Below, in pieces: positions 32,534-42,509 of a DNA stretch of 64,000 nt (within the stretch, counting starts at the first letter, position 1; every line of letters starts with the position of its first letter). The position numbers were made by a program, and so were the translations under genes. Where the stretch lies: positions 1 through 64,000 of the forward strand of contig CAUYUJ010018323.1 of the NCBI GenBank assembly GCA_963575745.1. The letters are read 5' to 3'. The stretch comes from Prorocentrum cordatum. Its lineage: Eukaryota > Sar > Dinophyceae > Prorocentrales > Prorocentraceae. The notes beneath the pieces are model-generated. The model was not told where the DNA came from, did no database searches, and was given only the letters and a program-made list of their open reading frames with translations.

Positions 32534-33025
32534 TTGAGTTTGCATTGGCGCCACGAGCTTGACCGCATTCCTGGGTCGTGCCACTGGGGTGCGCCACCAA
32601 ATGAGTGCCAGCTGTATTACACCATTTACGCGTATCAGAATTCAAGATCTGTTCTCTGGGAATTGTTCGCCGTTCTCGAACAAGAGAGTGCAGAGGATGG
32701 CGATCTGATGTTCATTTTGTCCTCCAATATTTTTGTAGCAACGGCCACCGGGCAACACGTCTTTCACGAAGCACCTGAAGCTTGTTCCGAGGTGAAGCTT
32801 TCCCAGGCTGTCAACAGGACGTTCGAACCACTGCTCTGTCATTGGAAAATTCGGACCGTATTGTTGCCGCGATTGTATGATACAGCGGCTGTGGACCACG
32901 GAGTCCGGCCGTTCTTCGAGCGGAAATGCTGCACGGTGGACGTGGTTCTTGTTGCGTACTGCCAGCGAATTGTCAGTCTCAATAAGCGACAGCGAAGCAC
33001 AGAAGCTGATTCAGACAGGTACTGA
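32534..33025 (+). CDS. Hypothetical protein fragment, unknown
   Basis: A 163-residue plus-strand frame in one of the few non-repetitive stretches. Composition is balanced and protein-like, with stretches such as LYYTIYAYQNSRSVLWELFA and DGDLMFILSSNIFVATATGQ. No domain is recognised. It ends 12 bp before the frame of the next entry and is in a different phase, so it could be the preceding exon, the same gene after an indel, or unrelated. Upstream, 32060-32383 holds a frame with one hydrophobic segment (CFFVQWASVAVLALAFGLAP), in the same phase as the next gene. The start ATG is not supported by any other signal. Confidence 0.4.
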   Translation: MSLHWRHELDRIPGSCHWGAPPNECQLYYTIYAYQNSRSVLWELFAVLEQESAEDGDLMFILSSNIFVATATGQHVFHEAPEACSEVKLSQAVNRTFEPLLCHWKIRTVLLPRLYDTAAVDHGVRPFFERKCCTVDVVLVAYCQRIVSLNKRQRSTEADSDRY

Positions 33026-33036
33026 CCCCGCTCGGC

Positions 33037-34050
33037 TTGAACATGCGAAAGAATTGTATGCAATTGGGCGGGACCACCAAGGCTCCGTGGAACGTACTCG
33101 TGACATCTCTCAAGGAGTTAGTGCCGATTCCCAGGGACGTCGTTGGGTTTGCTCATTTCTGCTGCCAGTCCCAGATTGCCTGGCTGATGGTTTCGTACGT
33201 TAGGGAGCTAGCTCGGCGAGGAGGACCAGTTCCTCGCCGTCAGGAGATGCATTCGGGATGATATTTGGTTGGCGCCCCCCCAAGTGGCGTCGGCAAGTTC
33301 GTCGTGTCGCATGGCTGGGATACTGAGGTTCACCCGAACCCGAGTGGGAGCAAGATGCGGCGTTTGGTGGAGAAGCTTGGCCAGCTTGGAGTCAAAGACA
33401 GCAACGTTGTCTTTTTCGACTTCTGCTTTTACCCGCAAGATAGCAACATGGGCAGGACCTATACAAATAATGAGCCAGCAGAGGGTTTGCCAGCACGTGA
33501 TGCGTCGGCTCAGCCATATTACCAGAAAAGCAACAGCAGTTATAATCCAGCACGAACCCGCAGCGAAGACCAGCAGTTCAAGTTTGCAATGTGGGAGATG
33601 AGAAGGCTTTTTCCTTTCCATGAGTGTGAGGTGCTCGTCCTTCCGACCTTGGACACCACGCTCGCTGGCGGCGACGTGTGGGGCATAGTCGACAGCGCTC
33701 TTTACAAGATCCGAGGCTGGTGCTGTGCCGAGTTCTCCATTGCATTGTATTGCGGAACCATCTGGGATCTGGACGACCCCGACGTTGAGCATGTCCGTGC
33801 GTCTCGCATTTGGCCAGGCGACAACGGTGGATACGCAGAGATGATGAGCTATACCACCAAGAGGGAGCTGGAGGGCGCTGGTCTGAAGTGGGATCCTGAT
33901 TGAGGTGTGGACTTCACTGTCAGTGGAGACCGCTACGCAGTGAGGTACAACTTTTCAAGATGGCTTTGCAGGGGCCTTTGTTGGGATCGTGAGTGTGAAA
34001 AGCAAGTTTTTTTCGGTGGGCTGGCGGCAAAACAAGAGGAGGCAGGAGGA
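33037..34050 (+). pseudogene. Conserved-looking protein of unknown function, interrupted by two TGA codons
   Basis: A single phase stays open from 33010 to about 34050 except for TGA at 33259-33261 and TGA at 33901-33903. Segment 1 has KELVPIPRDVVGFAHFCCQS. Segment 2 (33265-33903) has KFVVSHGWDTEVHPNPSGSK, then NVVFFDFCFYPQD, then EVLVLPTL and YKIRGWCCAEFSIALYCGTI. After the second TGA the phase continues GVDFTVSGDRYAVRYNFSRW. The pattern of VSH-x-W near the start, an aromatic FDFC-Q strand and a late R-x-WC-x-E resembles a protist family with a receptor-like alpha/beta fold that I cannot name with certainty. The open phase on both sides of each TGA suggests point nonsense mutations in a decayed copy, or unspliced introns. 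A GGA array follows at 34070. Confidence 0.6.
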
Positions 34051-34069
34051 TGGGGGACGGGGGAAAAGG

Positions 34070-34135
34070 AGGAGGAGGAGGAGGAGGAGGAGGAGGAGGA
34101 GGAGGAGGAGGAGGAGGAGGAGGAGGAGGAGGAAG
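34070..34135. repeat. (GGA)n array
   Basis: A pure purine triplet tract after the gene fragment. Confidence 0.95.
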
Positions 34136-34336
34136 AGGTTTTTGTGAAGAGCACACCAAAGATGTGGCCGAACCGTAGAAAAGCCTGACGTGCTCCGACG
34201 ACACTGTCCTCTCGGGCTGGCCCCGGGTGCTTCCAAGACGGCCCGCGAGGCCCCCCAGAGAGAGTCCAGGAAGGTCTGGTCCCCCAGGTTCCGTCGCTGG
34301 ACGCGTGAGAAGCTCGGGGGCCCCCAAACGGATACG

Positions 34337-34540
34337 GGGTGGTGACCACACTGTGTAGTGAGTCGATGGGAATACGGGGTCACCCCGCGGTTTTGGGATT
34401 TGAGTCGTTCTTGGAGGATCACTCGGGCGACTGGGGCCTCCAGGGTCCCAAAACCGTGTGATGACGGACCCTGCGGTGAGGTCTTTCGGGATTTCGTGGT
34501 CACCGCCGGGTCTGTCACCATACGGTTTTGGGACCCCCAA
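34337..34540. repeat. Palindromic dispersed repeat, family 8, copy 2
   Basis: Diverged relative of 85-280. It begins GGTGGTGACCACACTGTG and ends TCTGTCACCATACGG, with the same internal order (GGGGTCACC, TTGAGTCGTTC, GGTCCCAAAACCGTG, GCGGTGAGGTC). Confidence 0.6.
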
Positions 34541-34689
34541 GAGGCGCGTGCTCCCGACCACGCTCCCGAGGTCTCGAGGCATGTCACGCGGGGAACCCCG
34601 AGAGAGCAGAGAGGCGCGCAGGAGTCACCGTGAACACGGGGCTCAGGTGCTCGTTCTGGGGACCTTCCTGGCGGCCACCCGACGGATTT

Positions 34690-34800
34690 GGTCGACTCTA
34701 GTTCGACTCTAGTTCGACTCTAGTTCGACTCTAGCTCGACTCAGGTTCGATTCAGGTTCGACTCAAGTTCGACTCAGGTCGACGGACGTTCGACGCAGCA
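34690..34800. repeat. 11-bp tandem array (TTCGACTCTAG)
   Basis: About ten units of exactly 11 bp drift from TTCGACTCTAG to TTCGACTCAGG and then TCGACG. Unique sequence with no recognised gene follows to 35395. Confidence 0.85.
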
Positions 34801-35399
34801 TCGACGCATAAGTGCAGCGAGTGGCTTCAGGAAGCTGCCCAGAACGAGCGTCTAATGGGGTCCAGGGCTCCGAAAGAGTACTGCGTACCCTCAGAGACCC
34901 GAGGACACTCCACTCGGTGCGTACGATACGACGCGGTAGTGGATGAGCAGGGATGACCATCAAACATTTTATTTTGTGCCGTGTCTGTGTCTTGCCCACA
35001 ATCCGCAACGTTTACTTTTCTGGGTTTCAGGGTTGCGTGTCTGTACACTGTCGTAAGACACAGTGGATGACGAACACACCGTAGTAGCGAGAGACCGGAA
35101 GGAGAGGGAAGGCAAGCGTCAGACGAATGAGCGGCGCGGGATATCCCTTTGGCCAGTCGACCATGCATATGTTAGTTTGTCTCTCCAGTGTTCGCATCGT
35201 CTTTCAAAACATATTTGTGCATGTTCGATGTGATCTCTTAAGACCAGCAGATCTTCGATTGTGCGCCTCTGACACCCCGCCCTGGCAGCATCTGCCTCCT
35301 GCGGCAAGGAGCTCGGCTGGAGCATGGAGGAGGACACTGCGCGCCTTCCGTTTGCTGGCTCGTGCGGCCCGGCTGGCTGCCAGCTGTGGTGATATGCAT

Positions 35400-35632
<233 letters not shown>

Positions 35633-35823
35633 TTAATGAATTTACACATATATATATATATATATGATCGGGGAGGGGTTGCCGATGCATCTTGTCGAGG
35701 CCCCCGACCGTCCAGGAGCCGCAGGGACGTTCGAGGGAGGCCCGTCTCGTTGGGGAAGCTCTGGGTCTGCATCAGTGCTTGGCGCTGCGCGTGTTCCCAC
35801 CGGCCCACCCAGAAATGTTCGCA

Positions 35824-36017
35824 GGCCTAGAGATTGACACCAACACCAATATCGGCGGTGTGCCTCCACTGAGGGAACAGGATCCTGATCTCGGTGATGG
35901 TGGTAATGTTCGGGCTTCCAAGGTGACCGACATATTGCCACCAACACCGAAATCTAGGATCATCTTCCCTGTGTGGAGGCAGACCCCTGTGTTGGTGCTG
36001 GTGCCCATTTCTAGGCC
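35824..36017. mobile_element. Long-arm palindromic element (194 bp)
   Basis: Starts GGCCTAGAGATTGACACC and ends with the inverse (TGCCCATTTCTAGGCC). The arms are about 85 bp each and share CACCAACACCAA, TGTGCCTCCAC, AGGGAA and TTCGGTG-type blocks in inverted order. No second copy is seen. The flanking 5-mers TCGCA and TCCAA are not a duplication. Confidence 0.7.
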
Positions 36018-36269
36018 TCCAAGAAGCGATGCTTAGGCGAGTTGCCACGATCATGGAAGTGTAAAAGCCAGCAGTGGGGTCAGCCGTCAAACCGAGATCA
36101 GGATGGGCTTGATCAGGCCCAGCGGGCAACCATAACGTGCCTGGACGGATCTTTCCAGATGGGAGCCTCAGGCCAGCTCATATGTGCCATCTTGGGACCC
36201 TCTTGGTGCCGTCTAGGATTCTGGACGTTCCCGACGATTTTCTCTCGTTCCACAAGTTCTTTTTTATTT

Positions 36270-36390
36270 GTCGAAGACGCCCACGGCGTGTCACCGCCGC
36301 TCCCCTGCCCTTTGGAATCGCCCTTGTGGCCGAACGTCGTGGCAAGAGCTCTGCCAAGCTATCGGACCATGTGTTCCCCGTCGTCACGGC
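36270..36390. repeat. Relative of the 658/1581 unit start
   Basis: GTCGAAGACGCCCACGG, TCACCGCCGCTCCCCTGCC, TGTGGCCGAACGT and AGCTATCGGACCATGTG occur in the same order as at 658-765. This shows that the non-array part of the 0.9 kb unit is dispersed. Confidence 0.75.
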
Positions 36391-36738
36391 GGCTGGTTTC
36401 CCGTGGAACCCCGGTCAGATCTCACCCTGGGAGAAGCCCGTGTATCTTGTCTGTTCCCCCCAGAAGATGGGGAGGAACAGTTTGCGAGGAGGGGGATATG
36501 GGGGAGCAGGATGGAGCATGGGCAGAGGGAGAGTGAGCAGAGGGGGCGGGACACGGGGGCAGGTGGGGAGGAGACTGGGGTAGTGGGAGCAGGATGAGGA
36601 CGACAGCTGGGGGAGCAGCATGCCGACACCGACACCCCGTCGCCGACCTCCTGCCTATACACGAGGCCCTCGGCATCCGGGGGATGGGGGCGAGCAGGCC
36701 GCGCAGCACCCCCCGCCCCCCCCCCCGCGGCCCCCCAG

Positions 36739-36893
36739 CGCGGGCGCATCCTCTCCGCCTTCTTCACCGGCTACATCTGCACGCAGATCCCCGGCGGGCT
36801 GGTGGCGCAGCGGCTGGGGCCGCGGCGCGTGCTGGGCAGCGCGCTGGCGGTGTGGAGCCTGGCCGCGATGTCGGCGCCAGAGGCCGCGGACAT
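36739..36893 (+). CDS. MFS transporter exon, probably SLC17-like (partial)
   Basis: Membrane carrier of the major facilitator superfamily. The exon reads GRILSAFFTGYICTQIPGGL, then VAQRLGPRRVLGSALAVWSL and AAMSAPEAAD. A Tyr/Gln-x-Pro-Gly-Gly helix end, a motif-A-like loop (G-x-x-A-Q-R-x-G-x-R-R, with Gln where Asp is common) and the VLG...VWSL third helix are the usual arrangement in the SLC17 phosphate/vesicular branch. A C-rich tract ending in CAG (36738) is a good acceptor, and third positions are almost all G or C. The 3' border is uncertain. The frame continues to about 36940, where a family 1 element is inserted. The next exon is at 37861. Transport substrate unknown. Confidence 0.75.
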
Positions 36894-36940
36894 CTTCGGG
36901 GCTGCGGTCTTGCCCGCCGGCCCCACGTGGAGAACCGAAG

Positions 36941-37107
36941 TCAGGAGGGGAAAAAAACACACAGACACAATTAATCGTCGATTCCCCAGAAAATATGGGA
37001 AAATGTGGGAAGTGGGGGGAAGACAAAAACCCAGAAAATATGGGGAATCCTTTTATTTGCGTGCATTCATTTGTGTGTGTGTGTGTGTGTGTCCCAGGGC
37101 CCCTTCA
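36941..37107 (+). mobile_element. Family 1 short element, copy 2 (167 bp, TSD CGAAG)
   Basis: Starts TCAGGAGGGGAAAA and ends GGGCCCCTTCA. The 5-bp target duplication CGAAG is perfect at 36936-36940 and 37108-37112. It lies inside the transporter gene, after the first recognised exon, either in the intron or at its border. Confidence 0.95.
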
Positions 37108-37328
37108 CGAAGCTTGAACCAATTGAGACGCTCTCTGGGGCAACGGAACGGGGGGGGGAGGGGCTCAGGGGGGGATGCATTGCGCAGGGATCGCCGAGTG
37201 GTGCGCGATAGCCCAGCCCCGCGCAGGACCGTGCGGATTCGCTGTCGGGAGCGGCCTATCGCCGATCAATCGGCGATGTATCGCCGGTTCCAGCTCGAAG
37301 TTTCCCCCCCTGAGCAGGTCCCTCTAGA

Positions 37329-37396
37329 TCAGGAGGGAAAAAAACACACAGACACAGATTTGTGTGTATTTATTTGTGTGTCCTGGGGCCCCTTCA
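37329..37396 (+). mobile_element. Family 1 element, copy 3, internally deleted (68 bp, TSD CTAGA)
   Basis: Keeps both ends (TCAGGAGGGAAAA and GGGGCCCCTTCA) with the middle missing. CTAGA is duplicated at 37324-37328 and 37397-37401. Both family ends therefore appear sufficient to define the mobile unit. Confidence 0.93.
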
Positions 37397-37860
37397 CTAG
37401 AGTCTTCCCCAGCGCAGAACCAAAGCTAGCAGAACCAGAGATGCTCAGGGGTATCCGGGCAGCATCATGATCAGGTCGTTAGTGGGTTGGCGCTCATGTT
37501 GCCCGATGCTCCCGCAGCGCCCGACAAATCTTCCCATCCCTCCTTTCTTCTCAGCCTCTCCTGCCACATCCCTCTGCCCTTTTCCCTTTTGGGAGCCCTG
37601 GCATCCACTTGGCCATACTTAGCTTACCTCTTCTCCAGTTGGGGAGGGCGGACCTCTCCGACGCTGCTGTTCGCCACGTTGTTCGCAGCCTTCTCGGCGG
37701 CGCGATCCGAGTGTCCACCGCGGATGGACGATCCCCCTCGCTGACCAACCTGGCCTTGGCACGGCTGTTTCGTACGGGTATATCTGCGCTGGGCGGGAGA
37801 TCTCGCGATCGGAGGCGATGTCAATGGTCGCATGAGCGAGACTGCCAGAGTGGAGCTGAG

Positions 37861-37962
37861 GTCATGGGCTTGGTCCAGGGCCCAATGATGCCGTGTGTGG
37901 CCGCCCTCTTCGCCAGCTGGGTGCCACGGACAGAGCGCGCGAGGGCGGTTACCCTTACCAGC
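37861..37962 (+). CDS. MFS transporter exon, probably SLC17-like (partial, next exon)
   Basis: Reads VMGLVQGPMMPCVAALFASW, then VPRTERARAVTLTS. In the SLC17 branch the fourth helix has the form MG-x-x-x-G, then a Pro, then a W-V/x-P-x-x-E-R-x-R-A loop; this segment fits it closely and directly follows the helix in the 36739 exon. The acceptor is CTGAG before GTC at 37861. A donor GT lies at 37963. About 970 bp, with two family 1 elements, separate the two exons. Later exons are not recognised in the window. Confidence 0.75.
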
Positions 37963-37969
37963 GTCACAC

Positions 37970-38630
37970 AGCCTCCAGAGTCTGGTGCGCCGGAAAGTCC
38001 GCGAAGCGCGCTTCGCGACCAGGATTCCCTACCCTGTTGCACCAGGACGTGTTCAGGTAGTTGCGCGTTCACATCATTTGACAGCGTCGCAAGGAGGGGA
38101 TCGCAATTTTATAGCTACTCTTGGAAGGCTGCCTACGATTCGATCGATTCGACTACTGCGTTTTGTCTTCTGCGCGAGGCGTCGGCCGGTTTCAGGGCCT
38201 TGGATCTAGCAGACCAGGGGGCTGCAGTGGCTCCAGGGCAGCCTCCTACGGTCTCCAGCAGAGTGAGTGTGACCGCATGGCCGATTCGAGTCTAGCCAGG
38301 CGCCAGGCAACGGCGCATCGGCGAGGAATCGACAGGAGCACGACCAGGCGCCGGGCATCGGCGCCGGGCATCGGCGCATGGTCGAGGGCTTTCGCAAGTT
38401 GACTTTTTCCTGGAAGTGGCCGGGATCCAGCAGGGTTCGTAGGTAAACCAATCCCCGGGCCTCAATCTGCGAATCAGCATGTTGAGGAGGCCCTGAGCGA
38501 AACGCTTGTTTTACATGCTTCTGCACGTTTTGCGTAAGCCCAGCCGCCCATCCAGAAACGATGACCCAGGCGAGTTGGTCTGATCAGGCATGTGGATGAG
38601 CATGCAGTGAAATAGCGGGCTGGGGAAGCC
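37970..38630. other. Downstream sequence, no further exon recognised
   Basis: GC-rich with CGGCGCCGGGCATCGGCGC-type short repeats near 38350. Frames of about 90-120 residues have no motif. Later transporter exons were searched for by eye and not found. Confidence 0.4.
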
Positions 38631-38639
38631 GTCATACTC

Positions 38640-39110
38640 CAAGAGGGGGAGGATGGAGGAGGAATTGGAGGATGAGGAGGAGGAAGGAATGGGGGAGAGA
38701 GAGAGTGAGGGGGAAAATGGAGGAGGGAGGGAGGAGGAGGAACAGGTGGAGGAGGAGGAGGAGGAGGAGGAGGAGGAGGAGGAGGAGGAGGAGGAGGAGG
38801 AGAAGGGCGAGCAGAGTGGCCAGGTGCCTCTTGCATACCCTTCGGCGTCTCTTCGGCCTCTTGGGGGTCTCCCGGGGGTCCGGGGCCCCTTGGGGGCCTC
38901 TCGGCAGCCTCTTGGGGACCCTTTGGGGCATTCTGGGCGCCTCTTGGGGCCTCCTCGTCCTCGTCCTCCTCCTCCTCCTCCTCCTTCTCCTCCTCCTATT
39001 TCTCCTGCTCATCCTCCGCCTCCTCCTCGTCCTCCTCCTCGTCCTTCTCCCTGGGGCACTCTTGGGAGTCTTGGGGGCCATCTCGGGGGCCTTCTCGGGA
39101 CTCTGCTGTA
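38640..39110. repeat. (GGA)n, CTTGG and (CCT)n arrays
   Basis: GGA-rich 38643-38808, CTTGG-type units 38815-38960, CCT triplets 38958-39055, then CTTGGGGG units to 39105. Confidence 0.9.
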
Positions 39111-39198
39111 ACATATGTTTCCCCCCCCCCACCCCCCCGAGACGCAAAAATGGGGCTCACACCTTTCTGGAAAATCATGGATTTGTTGCTTCTCGCCG

Positions 39199-42100
39199 AG
39201 GCCTTCTTGGACGCTCCAACGGGTCGCGACCCCACCGGACCAGGTCCAGGGGGCTGATAGGGGGAGGGACAAACCCCTCCCAGAAAGGGAAGAAGGGGGG
39301 GCTGGAAGATGGAACCCCTAGACTGAAGGGCTGGTGGGATGTGTTGAGAATGTATCAGGCGAAACGCTGGTTTTGCAGAGTTGGGGGAAGTCTCAAGCGG
39401 GGGCCTCTTCGGGGGGAAATTCAGAGTATGTCTCGAGCGGCAGCCTCGTCTGTGAGGAGGCAGGGGGGGATCTCACATTGTTGCCCCGAGGTGGAACTAT
39501 GTGTCTTGACGCGTCCAGGCCGCCCAGGGTTGTATCTCACATGATTGCCCCGAGTCGGCCCCCGAGCGGGACAAGCGTGAACATACATGGGTTCCTGACG
39601 CCCCAGGGCGGGACTAGCGTGAAAACACGTGGGTTGATAACGCCGCCGAGCGTGACAAGCGTGACATCACATGGCCCCCGAGCGGGACAAGCGTGAACAT
39701 ACATGGGTCCCTGACGCCCCAGGGCGGGACTAGCGTGAAAACACGTGGGTTGATGACGCCCCCGAGCGTGACAAGCGTGACATCACATGGGTTCCTGACG
39801 CCCCCGAGCGGGACGAGCGTGAAACCACGTGCGTTCCTGACGCCTTAGGGTGGAACAAGCTTGAACAAACGGGGGTTCTGACGCATCAAAGCGAGACAAG
39901 ACTGACACGAGGATCTGTGGAGAATGTCTCGGGCGACGTCCTTGTTTTCAGGTGCCCAGCTCGCCAAGGCGGATGTGTAACATTGGGACGTGCCGAGTAT
40001 TTTTCAAGCGAAACGCATGTTTTGCAGGGGCTCTTCTTGCACGTGTGCCGACACCATCTGTTTTCACATGGGTTCCTTGCGCCCTTGAGCTCAAACCAGT
40101 TGTTTTTAGATGGCCTCCTTTCGCCCGTGAGCCCAAGCCATGTTTGTTTAACGTGGTTTCCGTGGTCGGAAACCTTAAGCTATGCGTTTTTTTTCACCCG
40201 TGAGCCAACACGATATGTTTTTGCATGGGTTTCAGTCGCCCGTGAGCGCAAACTACGTGTCTTCAGAATAGGTTCTTTTCGCCCTTGAGCCCAAACCAAT
40301 GTTTTTAACGGTTCTTTTAGCCCTTGGACAGAACACGTGTTTTTGCATGGGTTCCGTTCGTTCGCGAGCGCAAGACATGTGTTCTTTACATTGGTTCTTT
40401 TCGCCCGTGAGCCTAAGCCCAGTGATTTTACATGTGTTCCTTCCGCCCGTTTCCCAAGAGCATCTGTTTTTTAATTCATAGGTTCCGATCACCCGTGAGC
40501 CTTCATCCTGTGTCTTTACATGGGTTCCTTTCCGCCTGTGAACCACAACCATGTGTTGTTCAGTGGGTTGTTTCCGCCCGTGAGCTCAAACCAGGAGTTT
40601 TTGTGTTGGCTCCTTTCGCCCATGAGCCCAAGCCTAGTGTTTTTACATGGGTTCCTTGCGCCCGTGACCCCAAACCATGTGCTTTTACACGAGCTCCTTT
40701 CGCCCGTATGCCCAACAGGCCCCAGGTGGCCACAGGAGGCCCCAGCCAAGAGGCCCCATGAGGCTCCAGGTGTCCCTGGAGGCCCCAGGGGGCCCCAGGA
40801 GGCCGCAGGAGGAACAATAATGCCCCAGGAGGGCCCAGGAGGTCCCAGGAGGCCCCAGGAGACACCAGGTGCCCAAACCCTGTTTTCTACAGTGGTTCCT
40901 TGTGCGTCCCCTTGCGCGTCCCGTACTACGTCCTGTGGCGCGTTTCCTGACGTGTCCCTTGGCACGTGCGCTTGTGGGTCGCCCGGCACGTTTCCTGGCA
41001 CGTTCCGTGGGGCGTCCCGCTGGCACGTCGCGCGGTGCGTGCCTTGGCACGTCCCCTGGCACCTTCACTGGCGCGTCCCCTCGGCACGTCCCGCGGTGAT
41101 TCCCCTGACACGTCCCCTGGCGTGTCCCTCGGGACATTCCGCGGCGCGTCCCCCTGGCATTTCCCGCGGCGCGTCCCCTGATACGTGCCTTGGCGCGTCC
41201 CTTGGCATGTGATCGTGCGGCGCCGAACATAGGAGCACAGCACAGGCCCTGGCACAGTATTACTATCACCATCGATCTATTGATCTGTTTCTCCTTCTCT
41301 CTCGGCCTGTCCTTTTTTTCCTCTCTCCCTCTTCCTCTCGACACTCGATGTATAGATGTATACATACATATGTATACACATGTATAGTGTTATGTATTCC
41401 GCTACGCATATAATGTAGATGGCTGTGTAGGGTAATAAACATATTTATGCAACCATACAGTTGCGATATATATATATATATCCATATATATGTATATGTG
41501 GATGTACTATATGTTTACACATATATACTTTATACGTATACGTATGATTATATATATATGTATATGTATATATATATATTGTTTATACATGTGCATATAC
41601 ACATATATATAATGTTTGTATATGATGTCTATGAAATGCTACATCTACCAGGGTACAGGGGACCCAGGGCCCCGGCCGGCACGCCCTCCCGGATTTGCCC
41701 CCCCCCCCCCCCCCCCCAGTTCAGGGCGTCTGGGAGCTCTTTTGGCGCCTCGAGGGGACCATGTCGGCAGGGGGCGGCTCGCTCCTCCCACGAGGCCCCC
41801 GGGCATCACCATTGCCTCGAAGAGGTTCTCTGGAAGCTTCCCAAAAGACCCCAACGAGCATCCAATCTGCTTCTGACCCACGGCCCAGGCACGGTGTCGG
41901 CGTCACCCGTTCGCCTCCTTTGTATTCGGCCCCAAGCCATCCCCAAGCGAGCCACACGAGGGCCCCAAGAGACAGTTAAGATGGCCGAGACCAATTCAAA
42001 CCACTAGTGGTCAACGCTCCAGAACGACCCAAGACATACCAAATTCGGCTCGAAGATCGCAGAAAGCGACCTCGGGATAGCCACAAGAGCACCGCGATGT

Positions 42101-42257
42101 CCGACGACATTTCCTCGCCTGCCCAAGGAGGGCCGAACGGAGGCCCAGGAAGCGCACGCTGTCCCGAGAGGCTCCCAACAGACCACGAGCTTCCAAGCAT
42201 GGCCCTAACATCGATCTGCACTTACTCATCCATTCCCTCGTCGTCGTCGTCGCCGTT

Positions 42258-42304
<47 letters not shown>

Positions 42305-42509
42305 CACTGGTGGAGGCCCGAGACTCGCATATCGAGTCGTCAGAGGTCGGAGCCCTCCGCCTCCTGCTGGTTGGCTGTTCTTCCTCCTCCTCCTCCTCCT
42401 CCTCCTCCTCCTCCTCCTCCCCCTGCTCCTCCTCCTCCTCCTCCTCCTCCCCCTCCTCCTCCTCCTCCTCCTCCTCCTCCCCCTTCGCTCCGGCCGCGAG
42501 CGACGGCGA
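39199..42509. repeat. 3.3 kb tandem duplication, unit A
   Basis: Begins AGGCCTTCTTGGACGCTCC and runs 3311 bp until the same phrase at 42510. In order: a unique lead (39200-39540); a 42-bp array with GAGCGGGACAAGCGTGA (39549-39900); a roughly 42-bp array with TTCGCCCGTGAGCCCAAGCC (about 40000-40715); GGCCCCAGGAGG repeats (40720-40870); a 12-bp CGTCCCCTGGC array (40905-41210); AT microsatellites (41465-41620); unique sequence with a C tract (41699-41719); a TCG array (42240-42300) and a TCC array (42385-42483). No gene is recognised. All frames are shared with unit B. Confidence 0.95.

Noticed and set aside
39549-40715. CRISPR-like array of regularly spaced repeats
   Set aside because: Units are contiguous degenerate 42-bp tandem repeats without constant repeat plus unique spacer structure, and the context is eukaryotic.
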